A stretch of DNA of 64,000 bases from Trinickia caryophylli. GTDB lineage: Bacteria; Pseudomonadota; Gammaproteobacteria; Burkholderiales; Burkholderiaceae. The stretch lies in the NCBI RefSeq assembly GCF_034424545.1, contig NZ_CP139970.1:1364001-1428000 (forward strand), given 5' to 3'. The position numbers and the translations under genes are program-made. A model generated the notes under the pieces. It was not told where the DNA came from and ran no database searches. It was given only the letters and a program-made list of their open reading frames with translations. Below, piece by piece: positions 26,512-35,676 of this stretch (position 1 is its first letter; each line of letters begins with the position of its first letter).

Positions 26512-28148
26512 CCAGCCCGCAAGGACAGCCCCCCCGATCCAACGGCGGCGGGAATTTGCCGCCCGATCTGCCAGAGCCGCTGAGCGCGCGGCGCGGCGGC
26601 TGGCTGCCATCGCTCGTCTGGCTCGTGCCGCTCATCGCCGCATTGATCGGCATCTCGCTCGTCGTCAAATCGATCGCCGAGCGCGGCCCGACGATCACAA
26701 TCAGCTTTTCGACGGCCGAAGGGCTCGAGCCCGGCAAGACCAAGGTCAAGTACAAGGACGTCGATATCGGCGCGGTCAAGACGATCCGGCTCTCGAAGGA
26801 CCACCGGCGCGTGCTGGTCGAGGTACAGCTCTCGAAGGAAGCCGAGGATTTCGCGGTAGAGGACACGAAGTTCTGGATCGTGCGCCCGCGCATCGGCACG
26901 AGCGGCGTATCGGGGCTCGGCACGCTGCTGTCGGGCGCCTACATCGGGGTCGATGCGGGGCGCTCGCACAACGCCGAATCGAGCTTCGTCGGGCTCGAAA
27001 AGCCGCCGGCCGTGACGGGCGACCAGCGCGGCCGCCGCTACACGCTGGAGGGCGGCTCGCTCGGCTCGATCGACATCGGCTCGCCCATTTATTACCGGCG
27101 CGTGCAGGTAGGCCAAGTGGTCGGTTTCTCGCTCGACAAGGACGGCACCGGCGTGACGATCGAAGTCTTCGTCGACGCGCCTTACGATCAATACGTGGGC
27201 ACCAACTCCCGCTGGTGGCACGCGAGCGGCGTCGATCTGCGCCTCGATTCGAGCGGGCTCAAGCTGAACACGCAATCGCTCGCAACGGTGATCATCGGCG
27301 GCATCGCGTTCGAGTCGCCTCCTGGCCAGGCGGTAGGCGAAACGGCGCCCGACAACGCGGTGTTCCGCCTCGCCTCGAACGAGGGCGATGCGATGCGCGA
27401 ACCCGATGGGCCGCCCGTCACCGTGGTCATGAAGTTCAATCAGTCGCTGCGCGGGCTGTCGCCGGGCGCGACGGTCGATTTCCGCGGCATCGAGCTCGGT
27501 GAGGTCACCCAGATTGGCGTCGAGTATGACCCGAAGGCGCGCAACTTCACGATGCCGGTCACGATCAACCTCTACCCCGACCGGCTCGGCAAGCAATTCC
27601 GCGAAGCGATCGCGCGCGGCGGCCCGAGCGCCGGCAACGATCTGCTGAGCACGCTCGTCGCGCATGGTCTGCGCGGCCAGTTGCGCACGGGCAATCTGCT
27701 CACGAACCAGCTTTACGTGGCGCTCGATATGTTCCCGAACGTGCCGAAGGCGGCGGTCGACGTGAGCAAATCGCCGATCGTACTGCCGACCGTACCCAAC
27801 ACGCTCGATGAACTGCAGCTGCAAGTAGCGGACATCGCCAAGAAACTCGACAAGATACCGTTCGACGAAATCAGTCAGAACCTGAACGGCACGCTCAAGA
27901 ACGCGAACAACCTGTTCAAGCAGCTCGACACCGAGCTCGCTCCGCAGGCACGCGAGACGCTCGCGGCCGCCCGCCAGACGTTCGGTGCCGCGCAAGCGAC
28001 GCTGCAGCAGGATTCGCCGCTGCAGTCGGACATGCATCAGGCGCTCAATCAGCTCACCCAAACGCTGCAATCGCTCAATGCGCTTGCCGACTACCTGGAA
28101 CGGCACCCCGAATCGCTGCTTCGCGGCAAGCCCAAGGACCAACCATGA
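26508..28148 (+). CDS. pqiB: MCE-domain intermembrane transport protein PqiB
   Basis: 546 residues with one N-terminal transmembrane anchor (SLVWLVPLIAALIGISLVV) and three successive MCE domains, visible as repeated patterns of the type TISFSTAEGLEPGKTKVKY (about 63), RRYTLEGGSLGSIDIGSPIY (about 175) and VTVVMKFNQSLRGLSPGATV (about 304). A C-terminal helical region rich in Gln and Leu follows. It should form a periplasm-spanning tube between PqiA in the inner membrane and PqiC in the outer membrane. Overlaps both neighbours by ATGA. Confidence 0.93.
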   Translation: MTSPQGQPPRSNGGGNLPPDLPEPLSARRGGWLPSLVWLVPLIAALIGISLVVKSIAERGPTITISFSTAEGLEPGKTKVKYKDVDIGAVKTIRLSKDHRRVLVEVQLSKEAEDFAVEDTKFWIVRPRIGTSGVSGLGTLLSGAYIGVDAGRSHNAESSFVGLEKPPAVTGDQRGRRYTLEGGSLGSIDIGSPIYYRRVQVGQVVGFSLDKDGTGVTIEVFVDAPYDQYVGTNSRWWHASGVDLRLDSSGLKLNTQSLATVIIGGIAFESPPGQAVGETAPDNAVFRLASNEGDAMREPDGPPVTVVMKFNQSLRGLSPGATVDFRGIELGEVTQIGVEYDPKARNFTMPVTINLYPDRLGKQFREAIARGGPSAGNDLLSTLVAHGLRGQLRTGNLLTNQLYVALDMFPNVPKAAVDVSKSPIVLPTVPNTLDELQLQVADIAKKLDKIPFDEISQNLNGTLKNANNLFKQLDTELAPQARETLAAARQTFGAAQATLQQDSPLQSDMHQALNQLTQTLQSLNALADYLERHPESLLRGKPKDQP

Positions 28149-28837
28149 TGGATGCATGCCTTTCGCGCGGCACGCGCGCCCTGCTCCGCCTCACGGCGCT
28201 TGCCGCCGCTCTGGCGCTCGCCGCCTGCGCCTCGCCCGCGAGCCGCTTCTATACGCTCGGCGCCGGCAGCGGACCGGCAGGCGGCGACGCGCCGGGCGCG
28301 GCCCGCACAGCCGGGGCCAAACCGGCGTTCCTCTTCGAATTGGCGCCAGTCGACGTGCCGTCGCAAGTGGCGCGCAACCAGCTCGTCGTGGAAGCGGGCG
28401 GTTCGCGCGTCGACGTCCTCGAGCAGGAACGCTGGGCCTCGCTTCCGGGCGACGAGATCCGCCGCGCGCTCTCGGGCGATCTCGCGGCCCGGCTCGGCAC
28501 GTTCGACGTCTATGGCGCGCCCTATCCTGCCGGCGTACCCGTCTATCGCGTGACGGCGAACGTGCGCCGCTTCGAGTCGTGGCCGGGCGAGCGGGCCGTG
28601 CTCGATGCCGTCTGGAGCGTGCGTGCCGTCAGCTCGCAGTCGGTTCTGACGTGCCGGACGCTCGCGGACGTGCCGGTGGGTGCAGGCTACGCCGCGCTCG
28701 TGGAAGGCCACCGGCGCGCCGTGGCGCAAATGGCCGATCAGATCGCGGCGGTCCTGCGCGCGCAACGCGGGCCGTCGCAGCCGGTGCCGCCGGCCGACAT
28801 CGACTGTACCGTGGGACGCCCGACGCCAGTCAAATGA
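28145..28837 (+). CDS. pqiC: Outer-membrane lipoprotein PqiC
   Basis: 230 residues. A lipoprotein signal peptide ends in LALAACAS (lipobox cysteine near residue 28), followed by SRFYTLG, the characteristic start of the PqiC/YmbA (former DUF330) family. The central region VDVPSQVARNQLVV and RWASLPGDEIRRALSGDLA fit the family. It probably caps the PqiB tunnel at the outer membrane. Last gene of the operon. Confidence 0.9.
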   Translation: MMDACLSRGTRALLRLTALAAALALAACASPASRFYTLGAGSGPAGGDAPGAARTAGAKPAFLFELAPVDVPSQVARNQLVVEAGGSRVDVLEQERWASLPGDEIRRALSGDLAARLGTFDVYGAPYPAGVPVYRVTANVRRFESWPGERAVLDAVWSVRAVSSQSVLTCRTLADVPVGAGYAALVEGHRRAVAQMADQIAAVLRAQRGPSQPVPPADIDCTVGRPTPVK

Positions 28838-28928
28838 GCGCGGAGCTCGAACGGTTGCATTGCCCTCGGCCCCATCGAGCGCTATCGGACGCCGCCTGCT
28901 CGGGAACGAGCCGGGGAAAATCCCAAGC

Positions 28929-28960
28929 CTCGGTGGCTGCGTGTCTCGGTGGCTGCGTGT
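28929..28960. repeat. Perfect 16-bp tandem duplication downstream of pqiC
   Basis: CTCGGTGGCTGCGTGT occurs twice head-to-tail. It lies in the 282-bp gap between pqiC and the methyltransferase gene; the gap otherwise holds a TACAAT (29086-29091) that may be the -10 of the next gene. Confidence 0.85.
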
Positions 28961-29119
28961 TCCTGACGCCCGCGTGCGACCGCGGTATTTAGTCGGGCCA
29001 CACGCTCGGCCGGCATAAGGCAATCGATCTGCTCGTGCCAGGGACCAGCGCATCGGCCCGGGAGTGCCCGCTGCGGCGGGCCGCGTACAATGGCGTCTTT
29101 GCACGCCTTGTGTCGCCTT

Positions 29120-30418
29120 ATGTCCTCCCCCACGCCGTTCGATTTTTTCGCCCCCTGCCCGCGCGGGCTCGAAGCCGCACTTGCAGCCGAACTCGCGGAG
29201 ATCGCCGCGCGCCTCGCGCGTGACGCGACCGCACCCGCCCTGTTCGAAGCCGGCTCACAGGTGCCCGGCGGCGTGCATTTTCGCGGCGGCTGGCCGATCG
29301 GCATGGCCGCCAATCTGCATTCGCGCATCGCCAGCCGTGTCTTGCTCAAAGTCGCCGAGCGACCCTATCGCAACGAGCAGGACATTTACGCGCTTGCCGC
29401 GGAGCAGCGCTGGGAACAGTGGTTTTCCGCGAACGAAACGCTGCGCGTGGATCTGACCGCGATCAAATCGCCGCTGCGCAGCCTCGAGTTCGCCACGCTG
29501 CGTGTCAAAGATGCGATCTGCGACCGCCTGCGCAGCATCAGCGGCGCGCGCCCGAGCATCGACACGGCGCAGCCCGATGTGCGCGTGTTCGCCTTCCTCA
29601 CGGCCGATGCCTGCACGCTCTATCTCGACACCTCGGGCGAGCCGCTTTTCAAGCGCGGCTGGCGCCTCGACAAGGGCGCGGCACCGCTGCGGGAAAACCT
29701 GGCGGCAGGCATCCTGCGCGTCGCGGGCTGGGCGCCCGGCACGCCGCTTTACGATCCGATGTGCGGCAGCGGCACCTTTCTCGCCGAAGCCGCGCAGATG
29801 GCACTCGGCGTCGCGCCCGGCGTCGAACGCCGCTTCGGCTTCGAAAAGCTCAAGCAATACGACGTCGGCGCGTGGCAGGCCATGAAGGTCGCCGCCCTCG
29901 ACGCGAAGCGCGCCGCACGCGCGACGGACGCCGCCACCTTGCAGGTTTTCGGCAGCGACATCTCCGGCGACATGCTCGAAAAAGCGCGCGCCAATCTCGC
30001 GCGAGCCGGCGTGCCTGCGCTCGCCCTCAAGCAGATCGACGCGCGCGCGATGACGCCGCCTTGCACGACACCCGGCATCATCGTCGCCAATCCGCCCTAC
30101 GGCGAGCGGATCGCCGTTCGCGGGCGAGGGCCTCGCGACGCCGGCGGCGATGGCTTCCGGCGCGCACAGGACGAGACACCCGACGCCGAGTTTTTCCACG
30201 CCTTCGGCGACGCGCTCAAGCAGCGCTTCGCGGGCTGGCGCGCGTTCGTACTCACGGCCGACCGCAAGCTTCCCGGGCAGATGCGCCTGCGGGAATCGGC
30301 CAAGACGCCTCTTTTCAACGGCGCGCTCGAGTGCCGGCTCTTCCGCTTCGATCTCGTGGCGGGCAGCGTGAAATCACGCTCGGCCGGCACATCGGAAGAT
30401 ACGACGCGCGCCGGGTAA
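29120..30418 (+). CDS. rlmL: 23S rRNA (guanine-N2)-methyltransferase, THUMP domain (RlmL-like)
   Basis: 432 residues. The N-terminal THUMP/ferredoxin-like region (FDFFAPCPRGLEAALAAELAE onwards) binds RNA; the SAM-dependent domain has LYDPMCGSGTFLAEAAQ, the acidic GSDISGDMLEKA loop and the catalytic IIVANPPYGERI. This corresponds to the N-terminal methyltransferase module of E. coli RlmL without the RlmK half, the usual betaproteobacterial form. ATG at 29120 is chosen from two in-frame starts because MSSPTPFDFF matches the family beginning. Exact target (m2G2445) is inferred from family. Confidence 0.85.
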   Translation: MSSPTPFDFFAPCPRGLEAALAAELAEIAARLARDATAPALFEAGSQVPGGVHFRGGWPIGMAANLHSRIASRVLLKVAERPYRNEQDIYALAAEQRWEQWFSANETLRVDLTAIKSPLRSLEFATLRVKDAICDRLRSISGARPSIDTAQPDVRVFAFLTADACTLYLDTSGEPLFKRGWRLDKGAAPLRENLAAGILRVAGWAPGTPLYDPMCGSGTFLAEAAQMALGVAPGVERRFGFEKLKQYDVGAWQAMKVAALDAKRAARATDAATLQVFGSDISGDMLEKARANLARAGVPALALKQIDARAMTPPCTTPGIIVANPPYGERIAVRGRGPRDAGGDGFRRAQDETPDAEFFHAFGDALKQRFAGWRAFVLTADRKLPGQMRLRESAKTPLFNGALECRLFRFDLVAGSVKSRSAGTSEDTTRAG

Positions 30419-30434
30419 ATCGCGACGCGCAGTA

Positions 30435-30494
30435 CCAGGCACAGCCAGGCAAAACCAGGCAGTACCCCGCAGAAGCAGGCAAAAGCAGACAAAA
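30435..30494. repeat. Degenerate 10-bp tandem repeat, six copies
   Basis: Six consecutive 10-mers of the form CCAGGCAnnn (CCAGGCACAG, CCAGGCAAAA, CCAGGCAGTA and three more diverged) follow the methyltransferase stop by 16 bp. The rest of the 329-bp gap to the VOC gene shows no gene I can support. Confidence 0.7.
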
Positions 30495-30747
30495 ACGAGC
30501 TGACGCGGCGCGGGAGGCAATCCGCGCCGCACTTCGCTGCAAGCCCCATCAAGACACGTCCGCTCCCGGTCGAAAACCGCGCCTTCGGCGTTCGTGCCCG
30601 CCGCGCGCGCCCCTCGGCGCGTCCTTCGCTCCCTCATTCCTCCCGCCATCCTGCTGACAGAACGGTGTCAGCAGTGCCTGTGCACACTTCTCCTCACGCG
30701 CTACCCGGCGCTTCCCTCACACCCCGCCACTCTGTATGGAGACTGAC

Positions 30748-31149
30748 ATGACTGCCGTCGCTACTGCCAATCGCGTCATCAACTGGTTCGAAATTCCCGC
30801 CATCGATTTCGAGCGCGCAGTCCGCTTCTATGAAACGGCGCTCGACGTCGAGCTGCGCCGCGAGACGATGGCGGGCGTGCCGATGGCCATTTTCTCCCGC
30901 GCCGACGAAGCGACGGGCGGCTCGATCGTTCACAACCCGCGCCAGATGCTGCCGGCCGAAAACGGCGCGGGTGTGGCCGTCTATCTGAACGCCGAGCCCT
31001 CGCTGCAGGCAACGCTGGCCCGCATCGAACGCGCGGGCGGCAAGCAATCGGGCTCGCTCCTCGAATTGCCGCGCGATCTCGGCTATATCGGCTTTTTCGT
31101 CGATACGGAAGGCAACCGGATCGGCCTTCACTCGCAGCAGTTGCGCTAA
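30748..31149 (+). CDS. VOC (glyoxalase/dioxygenase superfamily) protein
   Basis: 133 residues forming the two beta-alpha-beta-beta-beta modules of the vicinal oxygen chelate fold: INWFEIPAIDFERAVRFYE at the N-terminus and YIGFFVDTEGNRIGLHS at the C-terminus. The usual metal ligands are only partly conserved (the N-terminal module has Glu in WFEIP, the C-terminal has no His at the first position), so it could be a non-catalytic or binding member. The ATG at 30748 follows GGAGA; an upstream ATG at 30736 is possible. Substrate unknown; the downstream YafY-like regulator may control it. Confidence 0.8.
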   Translation: MTAVATANRVINWFEIPAIDFERAVRFYETALDVELRRETMAGVPMAIFSRADEATGGSIVHNPRQMLPAENGAGVAVYLNAEPSLQATLARIERAGGKQSGSLLELPRDLGYIGFFVDTEGNRIGLHSQQLR

Positions 31150-31220
31150 GGCGCTTTCTGCCCCGCGCGCGCTATCATCGCGCCATTCCCCGCGCGCCGC
31201 GCGGGCCACGTCATGCCGCC

Positions 31221-31253
31221 GCCCCATCGACGCCCCATCGACGCCCCATCGAC
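31221..31253. repeat. Perfect 11-bp tandem repeat, three copies, ahead of the YafY-type regulator
   Basis: GCCCCATCGAC is repeated three times without error, ending 13 bp before the chosen start codon of the regulator at 31267. The unit length is not a multiple of three, so copy changes would alter leader length and any upstream frame. Confidence 0.9.
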
Positions 31254-31266
31254 GACCGTTGCCAGA

Positions 31267-31953
31267 ATGAGCCGCCGAGCCGACCGTCTTTTCCAAATCG
31301 CCGAATTGCTGCGCGGCAGGCGGCTCACGACCGCGCAGCAACTGGCCGAATGGCTGCGCGTATCGCCGCGCACCGTTTATCGCGATGTGCGCGATCTGCA
31401 GCTTTCGGGAGTGCCGATCGAGGGCGAGGCCGGCATCGGCTATCGGCTGAGCCGCTCGGCCAGCCTTCCGCCGCTCACGTTCACGGCCGACGAACTGGCG
31501 GCCTTGGCGGCCGGCGCGCGCATGATCGAAACGTGGGGCGGCACGGCCATGGCGGGCGGTGCCCGCAGCGCGCTGGCGAAAATCGCCTCGGCCATGCCCG
31601 CCGAAAAGCGAGCGACGCTCGAGCGGCTCGCCGTCTTCGCTCCCTCGTATCACATCGATCGCCAATTCTTCGAGAACGTCGACGCGCTGCATCGCGCGGT
31701 CGACACGCGTCATGTCGTGGAGTTTGCCTACCGCGATAAAGTCGGCGCCGAGACACGGCGGCGCATCTGGCCGCTCAGCCTCGTCTACTGGGGCGGTCAG
31801 TGGACCGTCGGCGCGTGGTGCGAGCTGCGCGCCGACTTCCGCAACTTCGATATCTCGCGCATGAGCGAAGTCATGCTGCACGAGCGCTTTCCCGACACCG
31901 AGGGCCGGCGGCTCGCCGACTACCTGCGCCGCGTCGAAGCGCCATCGGCGTGA
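31267..31953 (+). CDS. YafY/DeoR-like transcriptional regulator with WYL domain
   Basis: 228 residues. The N-terminal HTH_11 is clear (SRRADRLFQIAELLRGRRLT, then TAQQLAEWLRVSPRTVYRDV), and the C-terminal half has the WYL-type ligand-binding pattern (VVEFAYRDKVG and IWPLSLVYWGGQWTVGAWC; W-Y-L core read as LVYWGGQW). It is a predicted cytoplasmic repressor or activator of unknown ligand. The ATG at 31267 begins the conserved MSRRADRL; the earlier ATG at 31213 would translate through the 11-bp repeats. It is convergent with pntB, 16 bp apart. Confidence 0.85.
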   Translation: MSRRADRLFQIAELLRGRRLTTAQQLAEWLRVSPRTVYRDVRDLQLSGVPIEGEAGIGYRLSRSASLPPLTFTADELAALAAGARMIETWGGTAMAGGARSALAKIASAMPAEKRATLERLAVFAPSYHIDRQFFENVDALHRAVDTRHVVEFAYRDKVGAETRRRIWPLSLVYWGGQWTVGAWCELRADFRNFDISRMSEVMLHERFPDTEGRRLADYLRRVEAPSA

Positions 31954-31969
31954 TGGCGGCACCCGGCGG

Positions 31970-33424
31970 TCATTCGACGGCCTTCACCATGTCCTCGATG
32001 ACTTTCTTCGCATCGCCGAAGACCATCATCGTCTTGTCCATGTAGAAGAGCTCGTTGTCGAGGCCCGCATAGCCGGCCGCCATCGACCGCTTGTTGACGA
32101 TCACGGTACGCGCCTTGTATGCCTCGATGATCGGCATGCCCGCGATCGGCGATTTGGGGTCGTTCTTCGCGGCGGGGTTCACCACGTCGTTGGCGCCGAG
32201 CACGAGCACGACGTCGGTCTGCCCGAACTCGTTGTTGATGTCCTCCATCTCGTAGACGAGATCGTAGGGCACCTCGGCTTCCGCGAGCAGCACGTTCATG
32301 TGCCCCGGCATACGGCCCGCAACAGGATGGATCGCATAGCGCACATCCACGCCCTTGTGGACCAGTTTGTCGGTCAGTTCCTTGAGCGCATGCTGTGCGC
32401 GCGCCACGGCAAGCCCATAGCCGGGCACGATCACGACGTTCTCGGCATTCGAGAGCATGAACGCCGCGTCGTCGGCCGAACCTGACTTCACCGGCCGCTG
32501 CTCCGCCGCGCCGCCCGCCGCGGCCGCTCCGGGTTCAGCGCCGAAGCCGCCGAGCAGCACGTTGAAGAACGAGCGGTTCATCGCGTGGCACATGATGTAC
32601 GACAGAATCGCGCCCGAGGAACCGACGAGCGAGCCGGCCACGATCAGCATCGCGTTGTTGAGCGAAAACCCGATACCGGCCGCAGCCCAACCCGAATACG
32701 AGTTCAGCATCGACACCACGACGGGCATATCCGCTCCGCCGATCGGGATGATGATCAGCACGCCGAGCGCGAACGCGATCAGCGTCATGACGATGAACGG
32801 CAGCCACGACTGCGTGAGAAAGAAGATGACGCCGAAGCCGACCATTCCGAGCGCAAGCATGAGGTTGATCAGATGCTGACCGGGATATACGACGGGCGCG
32901 CCCTGAAAGAGCCGGAACTTGTATTTGCCCGAGAGCTTGCCGAACGCGATGACGGAGCCCGAAAACGTAATGGCGCCGACGAACGTACCGATGAAAAGCT
33001 CGACGCGGTTGCCATACGGCAGATAGCCGTCGAACGGTGCATCGGGCGGCACGAGGCCGAATGCGGCGGGCTCGGAAACGACCGCATAGGCGATCGCCAC
33101 CGCCGCGAGGCCGATCAGCGAGTGCATCGCGGCAACGAGCTCGGGCATCTTCGTCATCTCGACGCGTGCGGCCACATAGGCGCCCACGGCGCCGCCGACG
33201 ACGAGCGCGGCAAAGAGCAGCCCAAGGCCGAGCCCCAGGTTGGAGCCGAAAAGCGCCGCCTCCTTGACGATGAGCGCGAGCGTCGTGAGGATGGCAATCG
33301 CCATGCCGGCCATGCCGAAGACATTGCCGGCTCGCGCGCTTTTCGGATTCGAGAGCCCCTTGAGCGCCTGGATGAAGCAGACCGACGCGACGAGGTAGAG
33401 GAGCGTGACGACATTCATGCTCAT
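31970..33424 (-). CDS. pntB: NAD(P) transhydrogenase beta subunit
   Basis: 484 residues. About nine transmembrane helices (domain II) fill the first ~270 residues, then a linker and the NADP(H)-binding domain III with VVIVPGYGLAVARAQHALKE and GYAGLDNELFYMDKTMMVFG. With PntAA and PntAB it couples proton entry to NADPH formation. It starts directly after the pntAB stop (TAA then ATG), so translation is likely coupled; a second ATG two codons on is possible. Confidence 0.95.
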   Translation of the reverse strand: MSMNVVTLLYLVASVCFIQALKGLSNPKSARAGNVFGMAGMAIAILTTLALIVKEAALFGSNLGLGLGLLFAALVVGGAVGAYVAARVEMTKMPELVAAMHSLIGLAAVAIAYAVVSEPAAFGLVPPDAPFDGYLPYGNRVELFIGTFVGAITFSGSVIAFGKLSGKYKFRLFQGAPVVYPGQHLINLMLALGMVGFGVIFFLTQSWLPFIVMTLIAFALGVLIIIPIGGADMPVVVSMLNSYSGWAAAGIGFSLNNAMLIVAGSLVGSSGAILSYIMCHAMNRSFFNVLLGGFGAEPGAAAAGGAAEQRPVKSGSADDAAFMLSNAENVVIVPGYGLAVARAQHALKELTDKLVHKGVDVRYAIHPVAGRMPGHMNVLLAEAEVPYDLVYEMEDINNEFGQTDVVLVLGANDVVNPAAKNDPKSPIAGMPIIEAYKARTVIVNKRSMAAGYAGLDNELFYMDKTMMVFGDAKKVIEDMVKAVE

Positions 33425-33745
33425 TTACGCACCCTCCTTGCCGGCCTGCTTCTTCGGCTCTTTCTTCTTGAACATCTCGAGCATGCGCCGGGTGACGAGA
33501 AAGCCGCCGAACACGTTGACCGCCGCGAGAAGCACGGCGAACGTGCCGAAGAACTTGCCCGCGCCGCCGACGGTCAGGCCCGTGGCCAACATTGCACCGA
33601 CGATGACGATCGCCGAAATCGCGTTCGTCACGGCCATGAGCGGCGTATGCAGCGCGGGCGTGACGTTCCAGACCACGTGGTAGCCGACATAGACGGCCAG
33701 CACGAAGATGATGAGGTTGATGACCGTGTGGCTGATGATTTCCAT
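33425..33745 (-). CDS. pntAB: NAD(P) transhydrogenase alpha subunit, membrane part (PntAB)
   Basis: 106 residues with three predicted transmembrane helices ([38 protein letters not shown] and [20 protein letters not shown]) and a charged tail [13 protein letters not shown]. This corresponds to the C-terminal membrane part of the E. coli PntA protein, here a separate gene, as in other three-subunit transhydrogenases. Lies 18 bp after pntAA. Confidence 0.93.
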   Translation of the reverse strand: MEIISHTVINLIIFVLAVYVGYHVVWNVTPALHTPLMAVTNAISAIVIVGAMLATGLTVGGAGKFFGTFAVLLAAVNVFGGFLVTRRMLEMFKKKEPKKQAGKEGA

Positions 33746-33763
33746 CGTCTGTCTCCCTGAGCC

Positions 33764-34915
33764 TCAGGCTTTGCGCGCGAGCTCGCCGTCGCGCGCGATC
33801 AGCGTCGCGGCGACGATGTCGTCGGCCATGTCGATGTTGAGTGCGCCTTCTTTCGTCACGATCAGTTTCAGAAAATCGAACAGATTGCGCGCATAGAGCG
33901 AGGATGCGTCGGCGGCCACCATCGCCGGCAGATTCGTGTGGCCCACGATCGTCACGCCGTACTTCGTCACGACCTTGTCGGCCTCGGTAAGCGGGCAGTT
34001 GCCGCCGCGCACGCCGGGCTGTCCCGGCAGTTCGGCACCGCGCCCGGCCGCCAGATCGACGACGACCGAGCCCGGCCGCATGGCCTGGACGGTGGCCTCC
34101 GGCAGCAGCATCGGTGCGTCGCGCCCTGGAATCAGCGCCGTGGTGACGACGATATCGGCCTGCTTCGCGCGCTCGTGCACGCGTTCGGCCTGGCGCGCAA
34201 GCCAGCTGGGCGGCATCGGTCGCGCATAGCCGCCGACGCCCTCGGCCGCCTCGCGCTCCTCCTGGGTTTCGTACGGCACGTCGACGAACTTGGCGCCGAG
34301 CGATTCGATCTGCTCCTTGACGGCCGGCCGCACATCCGAGGCCTCGATCACCGCGCCGAGCCGCTTCGCCGTGGCGATCGCCTGCAGGCCCGCCACGCCC
34401 GCGCCCAATATCAACACGCGCGCGGCTTTGACGGTGCCCGCCGCCGTCATCAGCATCGGCATGAAGCGCGGGTAGAGATCGGCCGCGATCAACACGGCCT
34501 TGTAGCCGGCGATGTTGGCCTGCGACGACAGCACGTCGAGGCTTTGCGCGCGCGTCGTACGCGGCGCGGCCTCGAGCGCGAACGCGGTGAGGCCGGCTGT
34601 TGCGAGCCGCCCGGCGTTCGCGGCGTTGAACGGTTCGAGCATGCCCACGAGCACCGCGCCGCGCTTCATCATCGAAAGCTCGGTTTCGTTCGGGGACTGG
34701 ACTTTGAGTACGAGCTCGGCGCCGAACGCCGTGGCGGCATCGGTGAGCTCGGCGCCCACCGCGGCAAAGGCGTCGTCGGTATAACTCGCGGCGCTGCCCG
34801 CGCCTCGCTCGATCGTGACGCGGTGACCCGCCGCCACGTATTTCCTGACCGTCTCGGGCGTCGCGGCCACGCGCGCTTCATACGGGCGTGTCTCGGCTGG
34901 CACTCCGATGTGCAT
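33764..34915 (-). CDS. pntAA: NAD(P) transhydrogenase alpha subunit, NAD-binding part (PntAA)
   Basis: 383 residues, soluble domain I. N-terminal MHIGVPAETRPYEARVAATPE resembles alanine dehydrogenase; the NAD site is VLILGAGVAGLQAIATAKRLGA with Asp in IEASDVRP. The mobile loop near 230 (VGGYARPMPPSW) is present. The ATG at 34915 has GAGGAGGAT upstream; the frame extends another 115 codons to 35260 but lacks similarity. First gene of pntAA-pntAB-pntB. Confidence 0.94.
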   Translation of the reverse strand: MHIGVPAETRPYEARVAATPETVRKYVAAGHRVTIERGAGSAASYTDDAFAAVGAELTDAATAFGAELVLKVQSPNETELSMMKRGAVLVGMLEPFNAANAGRLATAGLTAFALEAAPRTTRAQSLDVLSSQANIAGYKAVLIAADLYPRFMPMLMTAAGTVKAARVLILGAGVAGLQAIATAKRLGAVIEASDVRPAVKEQIESLGAKFVDVPYETQEEREAAEGVGGYARPMPPSWLARQAERVHERAKQADIVVTTALIPGRDAPMLLPEATVQAMRPGSVVVDLAAGRGAELPGQPGVRGGNCPLTEADKVVTKYGVTIVGHTNLPAMVAADASSLYARNLFDFLKLIVTKEGALNIDMADDIVAATLIARDGELARKA

Positions 34916-35153
34916 CGTTCGATCCTCCTCACCTTCTCGTTCATCAAGCGAAGACGGGCCGACGATGCGTGGGGCCGGCTCCATCTCTCGAGTACTCGGC
35001 TTCAACGGCTGATTCGGGTGCTTCCGGTCGGAGCGCGGCTCCTGCGAGGGGGCGCGCCGAAGCGTCACTTTAACCGAACTTGCCCGGTGCGACGAAAATC
35101 GGTGCGGATCCACCACGGGCAGCCGCGGCCGGCAGGCGGTAAAATGCCGGGCT

Positions 35154-35645
35154 ATGGCACAGTCGCGCTGGACACCGCATGTCACGGTCGCCGCCGTCGT
35201 GGAGCGCGCGGGGCGCTTTCTCGTCGTCGAGGAAAACACCATCGACGGCTTGCGTATCAATCAGCCGGCGGGCCATCTCGAGGCCGGCGAGACGCTCGTC
35301 GATGCCGTGGTGCGGGAAACGCGCGAGGAAACCGCGCACGCGTTCGCGCCAGCAGCACTGGTCGGCGTCTACATGACCCACATCGACCGGCCGGACGGCG
35401 GCGCCACCTATTTGCGCTTCACGTTTTGCGGCACGACGGCCACGCGCGGCCACGAGGCCGCCTCGAGCAGGCTCGACGCGGGCATCGTGCGCGCGCTGTG
35501 GCTCACGGCCGACGAGTTGCGCGCGTGCCGCGCGCGGCACCGCACGCCGCTCGTGCTGCGCTCGCTCGAGGATTACCTCGCGGGGCGCCGTTTTCCGCTC
35601 GACTTCGTGCACACGCACTCGGTCGCGCCGCCGGGCACGAAATAA
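35154..35645 (+). CDS. nudJ: NUDIX hydrolase NudJ-like
   Basis: 163 residues with a canonical NUDIX box, G-x5-E-x7-REUxEE, at about 39-61 ([14 protein letters not shown] followed by RETREET). Such enzymes hydrolyse nucleoside polyphosphates or pyrophosphates; NudJ is known to act on thiamine pyrophosphate analogues and nucleotides. In E. coli nudJ also precedes mnmA, as here (31 bp). A TAAAAT (35140-35145) lies just before the start, so the mRNA leader may be very short. Confidence 0.88.
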   Translation: MAQSRWTPHVTVAAVVERAGRFLVVEENTIDGLRINQPAGHLEAGETLVDAVVRETREETAHAFAPAALVGVYMTHIDRPDGGATYLRFTFCGTTATRGHEAASSRLDAGIVRALWLTADELRACRARHRTPLVLRSLEDYLAGRRFPLDFVHTHSVAPPGTK

Positions 35646-35676
35646 CCCCGGCATCAACCAGGCAGCAATTGATTCG

